Below are positions 58,701-64,000 of a DNA stretch of 64,000 nt, piece after piece. The translations under genes and the position numbers were made by a program. The notes beneath the pieces are model-generated. The model was not told the DNA's origin. It worked only from the letters and a program-made list of their open reading frames with translations, and ran no database searches. The stretch comes from Pyrocephalus nanus. Lineage: Eukaryota > Chordata > Aves > Passeriformes > Tyrannidae. Where the stretch lies: the NCBI GenBank assembly GCA_038380795.1, contig CM076279.1:2247001-2311000 (forward strand). The letters are read 5' to 3'. The stretch's first letter is position 1. Every line of letters starts with the position of its first letter.

Positions 58701-61494
58701 GATGGAAAACACCACAGCAGCTTTTCTCCCCTGGGCGGCACCTTCAGTCTTATTTTAATATTTTTCTTCCTTCCACGCTCCTCCCCCAAATAATCATGGA
58801 AATATCTCCCAGTTTTTTTAACGCCTGTAAAAGCTTACTTCTCCAGACCTGCAGATGGTCCAAATACCAGCTGAGTGTGCCCCATCTTCAAACCACAGAG
58901 GATTTGTTTTGTCTACCATCTCTTTCTCCTGGCCTTACCCAGAGGATGACTTTGTTTGGACCCTGCATCCCAACATGCCCTTCTCCCTTTCTGCCTCAAT
59001 ACTGTGCAACCGCTCTATTTTTTGATGATGATGATTATTATTATTATTGGATGTTTAAAACATGCCTTTGCCACTGAACCCAGCCATTCTGTTTGCTGAA
59101 GGCACAACCACATCAGTCAGTCACCCTCCAGAAGGCAGGGGGTGAGGGTGAATGGATTCACAGGGAATAATCCCACACGGCTTTTTGCCGGCACAGCAAA
59201 AAAATTCCAGCAGCCTGCAGTGGCTGGGGATGCCACAGGGAGCAGGGATGCACTGTGGGAATGTGCACAAGGAGCCCTGACTAACATTTTGGAGCAACAG
59301 CAGAGATTTAAGCATCTCTGACACTGCTCCTGCTGTTCATGAGGACCCTTCTCCAAAAAAGCACTTGGAGCGCTCTCTTCAAGCCAGCAGCAAAGTGTAA
59401 AGGGAGAGGAGGGAAAGTGGCTCTCCCTCAGGATCAGGGTGAGTACAGAAAAGCTGGTGGAAGAGGGAGCCCATCCTAAAGGAATCTGGCTGGATAAACA
59501 GGCAGCAGATCCATGGGAAATGCAAGCCATGGCATGCCAGTCCCTCTGAACCAGCCACAGATCTGCGCCTGCAACACCCTGAGCTCTGGGGTTTGTGTTT
59601 GTCTTTGCACCATCCAACACAGGCTCGTAGCCCCTGTGCACGGAGCCTTTTTGGAGCACTGGAGCCTTTTCTCATCCCTGGGACCGCAGGGGAGAAGGGA
59701 TTTTCTTGGAGCATGGCTTGCTCTAGCAGCAGGCAGCATTTTCTCTGCCTCTGTGCTGCACCATTTTGCTCCAGAAGCATCTCACACTGTTTCCACCTTC
59801 CAGCCCCTGCTCCATGCCAGGGAAAATACAAAATGAAGGAGAAGCAATCCAAAGATAGGTATTATAAAACACTATTGGGTTAGCATTTCACTTCATAAAT
59901 TAACTCACTGACACCAAGGCCTACCTTCTGCACCTAATAAATTTGTTGTCCAGCTTTAAAGTGCTTTTATGGATTCTGTTCTGCCCTTTTTTTTTTCCTA
60001 TCAAAATAACTGGCCTGGGTTTTGGTTTTTTCCCTGCTATTTTTTTTCAGACCATCAGGTGGACTGCCTTCCATGCTTTCAGAAGGATTTGCTTCCAGGA
60101 CAGGAAGATCTACCCTGAGTTAAGACTCCTGAGGAGAGATGGCCTTCAATATTAGCAAAGAGAAATACTTTGGATAAGGGCTTGAAATCAGCAAAGGAAC
60201 TGCAGAGGAGAGTAAAATGCTCTGTTAGCAACCCCCTCACTCTGCAATCGTTATTTCCAGGGGATTAGCTGCACCTTGTTGCAGCAGGGAAGGAATTTCC
60301 AGGGTGGAAAATATGAAGGGAACCCACGTGCCATGGGAGGCAGAGGGGGAGTGTTTGGGGCATGTTCAGCAGAGCAGTGCCAGCCAGAAGGTCCCACTGC
60401 AGCTGGCCAAGGGGCCACACTGGTGTCCCACACACACAGCCCTCGCTGCAGGAGCTCAAACACCAGATGCCAGTCAGATATTTATGGCTGGAGGTGGCTG
60501 TCAGGGCTCACAAGCCCCCAGAGCTCCCAGGCTGGCTCTTCTCAGCTTTTATTTATCCAGCAACTGCCTTCCATTTCGAGCAAAGCGGGCTGTGTTGTTT
60601 TTGATAGCTGGTATTTATAAATCTACCCTTTTTAGGGGGGGCTGAAGTGATGGTCACCTGTCCCCAGAGGTCCCTCAGCCTTACCTCCTCGCCAATAGAG
60701 ATGCAGGCCTTGGAGTCCAGATCTCTGGGTGGCCTGAAGAAAAGAAAAATGGAAAAGATGTGAAATGTGCCTTAAAAAGATCCCTTTCCCTCAGTGAATT
60801 GTTAATAACCCCGTGGTTCCTCAGGCCATCCCCTCACACCTTCATCCAGCAGCCCTGGAAGTCCTGAGCAGCTTTAGTGTCCTGGCTTTGCAGGATCAAC
60901 AGATACAGCCAAGACCCACAAAGTCACCCCAAAAAGGGCTCAGGAAGGAACTGCTGGAATTGGCTTCCCCGTGCAGGAACCCAGAGAGATTCACTGTGAA
61001 AGGCAAGGCAGCTGGCAAGCACCAAATCTCTGCCAGCCTGTGTGAAAAATGGATTAAATGGGCATAAAGGCCCAAACCCACTGGAAATTATTACCTCAGC
61101 CACACAGCACATGCCAGCAGGCTAAAAAAAGTGAGACATGGGGATGTGATGGGTGCAGGTGGTGGGCTGAGATCCCCTGGTTGTACCTGAGAAGCACAAG
61201 GGCTGTGAATGTATTACCACACAGTCATGGAATGCTTTGGGTTGGGAGGGACCTTGAAGCTCATCCAGTCCCACCCCCTGCCATGGGCAGGGACACCTTC
61301 CACTGTCCCAGGTTGCTCCAAGCCCCATCCAGCCTGGCCTGGGACAGTTGCAGGCTCCAGCAAAGGCTGGAAGCAACTGTGCTTTGTGGTTTTCTCTTCA
61401 TTCTGCCTGTAGTGTTTGCAGACTTACGTCGAGCTTGTCTGTGGTTGCTCGAATGCTTCTTTAGGAATTTTCAGCCCAGGGTTTCTCTTCTTGC
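46625..61494 (-). CDS. MAP2K6: MAP2K6 (MKK6), dual-specificity MAP kinase kinase 6; coding exons 2-12, exon 1 outside window
   Basis: Cytoplasmic and nuclear kinase that phosphorylates the Thr and Tyr of the TGY loop of p38 MAPKs, downstream of MAP3Ks such as MEKK4, ASK1 and TAK1 (family knowledge). Join, in transcript order: 61428-61494, 60685-60733, 58107-58220, 56565-56684, 56052-56168, 55693-55744, 53625-53752, 53200-53277, 52043-52182, 49399-49444, 46625-46702. All introns are GT-AG and phases agree throughout. The exons sum to 989 bases including the stop. Adding 16 coding bases for the missing exon 1 gives 334 residues, the length I know for mammals. Visible motifs: basic p38-docking site (residues 7-16), glycine loop GRGAYG (60-65), catalytic Lys82, HRD Asp179, DFG Asp197, activation-loop Ser207 and Thr211, APE-type motif near 221-223, and the C-terminal MAP3K-docking region. 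The ending LILGD separates it from paralogue MAP2K3. Differences from human (human recalled from memory): Glu43-Glu44, Ser57, Met73, His142, Leu148, Thr189-Gln190, Met212, Glu281, Glu321; none is catalytic. Confidence 0.97.
46703..49398 (-). other. MAP2K6 intron 11
   Basis: 2,696 bases with no recognised exon or CR1. There is an A/T-rich run of homopolymers at about 48680-48720. On the opposite strand 46976-47644 stays open for 222 codons, but the translation is unlike any protein I know, so I treat it as chance. Confidence 0.8.
49399..49444 (-). CDS. MAP2K6: MAP2K6 coding exon 11 (residues 294-309)
   Basis: A micro-exon of 46 bases that is easy to miss: it completes Cys294 and encodes LKKNSKERPTYPELM. 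Acceptor is CATTAAAG, donor is GTGAGT. Its exact fit in phase between exons 10 and 12 and its identity to the known protein make it secure. Confidence 0.95.
49445..52042 (-). other. MAP2K6 intron 10, with GC-rich block at about 50.8-52.0 kb
   Basis: 2,598 bases. The exon 10 side (about 50800-52000) is GC-rich and open on both strands for hundreds of codons, including 328 codons on the gene strand (50805-51791). The reading is rich in Trp, Cys, Pro and Gly with no recognisable domain. Its frame cannot be entered from exon 10, where a stop follows the donor at once. Confidence 0.75.
52043..52182 (-). CDS. MAP2K6: MAP2K6 coding exon 10 (residues 248-294)
   Basis: Encodes IELAILRFPYDSWGTPFQQL through FVDFTSQ and the first two bases of Cys294. 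Third positions are GC-rich. The donor GTAAAA is weak. If intron 10 were retained, the reading frame would give Trp and then an immediate TAA, removing the C-terminal 40 residues including the MAP3K-docking region. Confidence 0.96.
52306..52704 (+). mobile_element. CR1 LINE 3' fragment in MAP2K6 intron 9
   Basis: The longest CR1 copy in the window: CTACAGAGATGGGCTGAAAA, GGTGGGCAGGCCCTGGCAC, AGGTTGCCCAGAGAAGCTG and the 3' end near CCACTATGATTT. It is antisense to the gene and fills about 40% of the 1,017-base intron. Confidence 0.94.
53200..53277 (-). CDS. MAP2K6: MAP2K6 coding exon 9 (residues 222-247)
   Basis: Twenty-six codons, phase 0: PERINPELNQKGYSVKSD then IWSLGITM, covering the PE of the APE-type motif and helix F. 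The SVKSDIWSLG wording fits MAP2K6 rather than MAP2K3. Donor is GTAGGG, acceptor is TTCACAG. Confidence 0.96.
53625..53752 (-). CDS. MAP2K6: MAP2K6 coding exon 8 (residues 179-221)
   Basis: Completes HRD and continues VKPSNVLINTQGQVKM, then the Mg-binding DFG (Asp197) and the activation segment DSVAKTMDAGCKPYMA with the two phosphoacceptors Ser207 and Thr211 targeted by MAP3Ks. Met212 and Thr189-Gln190 differ from human as I recall it; Met212 matches the paralogue MAP2K3. Acceptor is CTTGCAG, donor is GTAAGT. Confidence 0.96.
53753..55692 (-). other. MAP2K6 intron 7
   Basis: 1,940 bases. It holds a CAGA microsatellite at 55633-55657 and a possible degenerate MIR-like piece near 54440-54500. 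Otherwise nothing recognised. Confidence 0.75.
55633..55657. repeat. (CAGA)n microsatellite in MAP2K6 intron 7
   Basis: Six tandem copies of CAGA, 36 bases beyond the exon 7 donor side. Confidence 0.95.
55693..55744 (-). CDS. MAP2K6: MAP2K6 coding exon 7 (residues 162-179)
   Basis: Encodes IVKALEHLHSKLSVIHR plus the first base of Asp179, so the catalytic HRD triplet is split by intron 7 (phase 1). Acceptor is TGTTTCAG, donor is GTGAGT. Confidence 0.95.
56052..56168 (-). CDS. MAP2K6: MAP2K6 coding exon 6 (residues 123-161)
   Basis: Thirty-nine codons in phase 0. GDVWICMELMDTSLDKFYK holds the hinge (MELMDTSL), and the exon ends with EDILGKIAVS. His142 and Leu148 differ from the glutamines I recall in human. 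Acceptor is TTCTCCAG, donor is GTGAGT. Confidence 0.96.
56224..56287. repeat. Pyrimidine-rich direct duplication in MAP2K6 intron 5
   Basis: CCTTTCCTGTCCTGTGCA occurs at about 56233-56250 and 56270-56287, each preceded by a CTTT-rich run: a tandem duplication of about 37 bases. It reads as purine-rich in the transcript. Confidence 0.85.
56565..56684 (-). CDS. MAP2K6: MAP2K6 coding exon 5 (residues 83-122)
   Basis: Forty codons in phase 0: RIRATVNSQEQKRLLMDLDI and onward to GALFRE, covering the N-lobe strands and helix C. The helix C glutamate that pairs with Lys82 would lie in this exon. Donor is GTACGG, acceptor is CTTCCAG. Confidence 0.96.
57755..57960. repeat. Intronic duplicate R1 (MAP2K6 intron 4)
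   Basis: Starts CCTGGGTTG and a T-run, then CCCTGCTATTTTTTTCAGAC, CCATGCTGTCAGAAGGATTT, CTCCTGAGGAGAGATGGCCT and AGCAAAGGAACTGCAGAG. Each segment recurs in the same order and orientation at 60014-60230. Not a repeat family I can name. Confidence 0.9.
58107..58220 (-). CDS. MAP2K6: MAP2K6 coding exon 4 (residues 45-82)
   Basis: Start of the kinase domain: NFEVKADDLEPISELG, then the ATP-binding glycine loop GRGAYGVV, ending with the catalytic lysine in MAVK (Lys82). Phase 0 at both ends, so the exon is a self-contained 38-codon unit. The acceptor is CCCCCAG and the donor is a non-consensus GTAGAG. The exon is flanked in introns 3 and 4 by two direct copies of a 210-base sequence (see repeats). 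Confidence 0.96.
58355..58650 (-). mobile_element. CR1 LINE 3' fragment in MAP2K6 intron 3
   Basis: Reverse-complement CR1 (same sense as the gene): ATCATGGAATGGTTTTGGG, CCCCTGCCATGGGCAGGG, TTCTCTGGGCAAACCTGTG, and on to CCCCCTTGTCCTATCG. Begins about 135 bases upstream of exon 4 in transcript terms. Confidence 0.93.
59024..59048. repeat. (GAT)n(TAT)n microsatellite in MAP2K6 intron 3
   Basis: Four GAT triplets run into about four TTA triplets. Confidence 0.9.
60014..60230. repeat. Intronic duplicate R2 (MAP2K6 intron 3)
   Basis: Second copy of R1, about 2.26 kb away on the other side of exon 4, with scattered substitutions and about a dozen extra bases (near 60104-60115). Similarity ends on both sides at about the same points. 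Confidence 0.9.
60685..60733 (-). CDS. MAP2K6: MAP2K6 coding exon 3 (residues 28-44)
   Basis: Encodes PPRDLDSKACISIGEE, the linker between the docking site and the kinase domain. The acceptor ends TTCTTCAG and the donor is GTAAGG. Residues 43-44 read Glu-Glu where I recall Asn-Gln in human MAP2K6; the change sits at the exon 3/4 junction, which is otherwise clean. Confidence 0.95.
61221..61350 (-). mobile_element. Short CR1 fragment in MAP2K6 intron 2
   Basis: Reverse-complement CR1 3' end: CATGGAATGCTTTGGGTTGG, CCCCTGCCATGGGCAGGGAC, and then truncation near CTGGCCTGGGACAG. The insert lies about 77 bases past the exon 2 donor. Confidence 0.9.
61428..61494 (-). CDS. MAP2K6: MAP2K6 coding exon 2 (residues 6-28)
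   Basis: Encodes KKRNPGLKIPKEAFEQ and following residues: the basic and hydrophobic docking site by which MKK6 grips p38. The acceptor is a pyrimidine tract ending in CACAG; the donor is GTAAGT. It enters in phase 1 (first two bases complete Gly6) and ends with AC, completed as Thr28 by the first base of exon 3. A CR1 fragment begins only about 77 bases downstream of the donor. Confidence 0.95.
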
Positions 61495-64000
61495 CTGTGA
61501 AACAAGAAAGAGGCAGAGTTAAAGAAAGGCGCTTTTGTTGTTGTTGTTGTTGTTATGATTTGTTTGGGGTTAATTTGCAAAACACAGCTTGTCTATATTT
61601 GTTGACCTTATTTAATGTAAATGCCTGGCCAGGCTGGTGGTGTAGACTCAGGGCACAGAGTTCAAACATAAAGTGCCTTTGTTCAGTAAGTCTTCATTTA
61701 GACCTGCAAGGTCTGGCTGCCAACTTGGTACAGAAAACAGGCAAGAGCTCTGGCAAAGGCAGAAAATGCAAAGGGAAAGGTATTTCTCCTCCTACCCACG
61801 CAGGATCCCTTAAAATATTTCTTAGATTTTAAACCATTCCAGATACATAACTGCAAACCCTGGCAGCATTAAAAAAATCTCTTTCAAAATTGAATCTGAA
61901 AGTCCAGGTTCTGATTCTGTTTAACTGGATGTTTCATCTCCTGGTAATTAAAGTTGTGCAAACCCAGCAAAAATAAAGCAGAATTAAGTTTGCAGGCTTC
62001 AAAGCCGTTTGTTTCTGTTCACACTGACCAGCCAAGCCTTTCTGAGCTGGATGCAGCTCAAGCTCTGAAGGAGTTCAACTGCAGCTCTCCTGTAAATGGG
62101 GTCCAAGCCGGCACATACAGAGCCAGGCAGGGCAGAGAAACACAAGAAGCTTTTTATGACTGCACATATACAGCCACATTTCAGCAAGGGGGTTGGAATT
62201 CATGGATAAAATAACCTGGGAACATAAGTCATGTCACCAAAACCCCAAGGTAAACATCTGGCTGTGCAAGAAAATCCCTGGTCCACCCCCCCTCCCAAAA
62301 AGGCACAGCATCTAATTTAGGTGTTTGGCATTTCCAACCTAACAATTTATATCAGTTGCTGTCTTTCTTTTAAGCAGGACTTTTACCCTCCGTTCCCAAC
62401 ACTCCCTCTCAAACTTCACCTATCCCTGTTTCAATTTGTTTTTCCTTTTGACATGAACTGATGTCAATAGATTCCTGTGAATCCCAGTGCCAGAGGGCTG
62501 CTGGATCAAAGTGCAGGCACCCAGGATGGAAAATGACCTTTATGAATCAATTAGTCAATTCAGATTGCCATTATTTTTTTTTTTTTTTTTTAAATTTTTT
62601 TTTCCTTGCCTGCTCTAAAAGACGAGATCAGGCTCACTCCTTTTGGCAAAGAGTCATTCCAGGATGGGACAGGATGGAAGAACCCAGCTAACACCTCACA
62701 GGAAAAGAATTTATTGGAAACCCCTGTGCACACTCACTATCAAGATTGGAAATCAATAGAGCTGTGAATTTACATAAGGGAGGGGGGGAAACTGGAAAAA
62801 AAGCTAATTCTCTGCTCCCAGGAGCTTCCAACCTAACACAGAAAAGGCAAAATAAAAGCAGCAAGGTCACTCAGAAGCACGAAGAACAGCCCTGTCTCCC
62901 CAAGAGGTAAAAGCTGGTCTGTGAGGAAGTAAAAACGCTGCTAAAACCCAGTGGAGGAATTCCTGCAGTTCTGTGCCCCTTTTCCTTCTAGTTTTCTTAG
63001 CTTGCTCCCCAGGCATCCAGAAGACACAACTGAGGAGCAAGCCCTGCTGTGCTGGATGCTCCGGATTCCATCCCTTGCCCAAGCTGTGCCAGGTGACCCT
63101 CGGATCCACGGGGATGCTAAACGGGTAACAGTGCTCTGGATGTTGGTGTGTCAGCTAAAAAAGGAATCCCAAAAACACAGGTCTGGCAGTGCAGGCAAAC
63201 AAAACCCCGCTGTTTCTCTGGCAATTTCCAAGCCTGCCATCCCAGTGGAGTCTCTGCCTCCAGGAACCCGCCTGCATCCCCAAGCAAACAAGACAACCAC
63301 AGGCGCAAGAAAAGCATCTTCCTCCTGATTTTGTGTGTGGAAATCCAGACACAAACATCCACCCAGGTGCCCACAGAGGCAGGAACTGCCTCTTCAGAGC
63401 TGAACTCTCCCTCCTAACACTCACCAGCTGCAAGGACCAGCCCTCCCCTCTGCTACGGTCGCATTGGCACCACCGAAATCAAATGAGAAACAGGCACGAA
63501 TTCGCTCTGTTATTGCCTTTCTTCTCTTTTTCCCTTCTTGGCTTTGCTTGCACCACCCCATGTGCTGCACCTGAACCTCAGGAACCCGCTCTGGGGCAGC
63601 TCTGGGAGGGTGAAAACGAACCCACTGGAAATTACCCTAATTTGAACTGGAACCAGAACAGGTTGTGCAGCGTTTAATCTTATCGTGGCTCACAAGTGGT
63701 GTCAGCAGAACTAGGTAGCCAAGTGCCAAACCCAAATAAATATTAAAAGCCTTCCGCCTTCTGGTGAAATAAAATCTGCACTTTGGGGAGTTTATTTTCC
63801 TTGTCTCTTCTTCACAGAATACAATATTTTGAAACTCTGCCATTTTTTGGAGGCACAATCTGTCGGTGCGCTCGAGCTGCCAAGACACAGGCACAGTTTA
63901 ACATTCTTTTGGGGTTTTCTTTTCAAGAAAGAAGAGAGAGACAACAGTAGCAAGAATAGAACATGGATTTCAGGATGGCACCGGGAGAAGGGACTGCAAA
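61495..64000 (-). other. MAP2K6 intron 1 (3' part; runs off the window)
   Basis: At least 2,506 bases. I searched by eye for the short first coding exon (expected reading MSQSK, then the first base of Gly6 before a donor) and found none, so exon 1, the 5' UTR and the promoter are further right. Holds a TTG microsatellite at 61533-61554 and a T-rich run near 62573-62600. Confidence 0.75.
61533..61554. repeat. (TTG)n microsatellite in MAP2K6 intron 1
   Basis: Seven TTG triplets, 39 bases upstream of the exon 2 acceptor in transcript terms. Confidence 0.93.

Noticed and set aside
61495..64000. MAP2K6 first coding exon
   Set aside because: No minus-strand reading like MSQSK followed by a donor was found; it is presumably beyond the right edge.
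1..64000. CRISPR arrays, bacterial operons, tRNA or rRNA genes
   Set aside because: None seen; this is vertebrate DNA, and no cloverleaf or rRNA segment was recognised.

Overview
The window is vertebrate nuclear DNA from a bird. Two things show this: at least eleven 5'-truncated CR1 LINE fragments of the avian type (the 3' end, with the 'bottleneck' segment just upstream), and a split protein-coding gene whose product is close to vertebrate MAP2K6, with introns much shorter than in mammals. The order or species cannot be fixed from sequence alone; Neoaves, possibly a passerine, is my guess.

Right part (about 46.0-64.0 kb): MAP2K6 (MKK6, the dual-specificity kinase that activates p38 MAPK) on the minus strand. 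Eleven coding exons, 2 to 12, were read by eye with every junction GT-AG and in phase. They run from the exon 2 acceptor at 61494 down to the stop codon at 46625. They encode residues 6 (partial) to 334; with the expected 16 coding bases of exon 1, the total equals the 334-residue length I know for mammalian MAP2K6. All kinase motifs are intact. Exon 1 and the promoter lie beyond the right edge, and intron 1 fills the last 2.5 kb. Introns hold CR1 pieces, microsatellites, and a pair of about 210-base direct copies that flank exon 4.

Left part (about 1-46 kb): gene-free as far as can be seen. It lies downstream of MAP2K6, on the side where mammals have KCNJ16 and KCNJ2, but neither is in the window (no open frame of their length). 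It holds dispersed CR1 fragments, an old MIR-like SINE, a palindromic old repeat, a 20-base minisatellite, simple repeats, several AT-rich blocks that look like conserved non-coding elements, and three CpG-dense patches (19.6-19.9, 26.57-26.80 and 40.0-40.6 kb) that could be promoters of non-coding transcripts or enhancers. The long open frames here (up to 270 codons) sit in GC-rich DNA, often on both strands at once, and resemble no protein I know.

The most interesting structures are two homologous pairs: a CR1-plus-flank block at 51-433 that recurs at 16276-16716, and the intronic pair at 57755-57960 and 60014-60230. No new gene system was found. This is an ordinary vertebrate locus with possible regulatory content.
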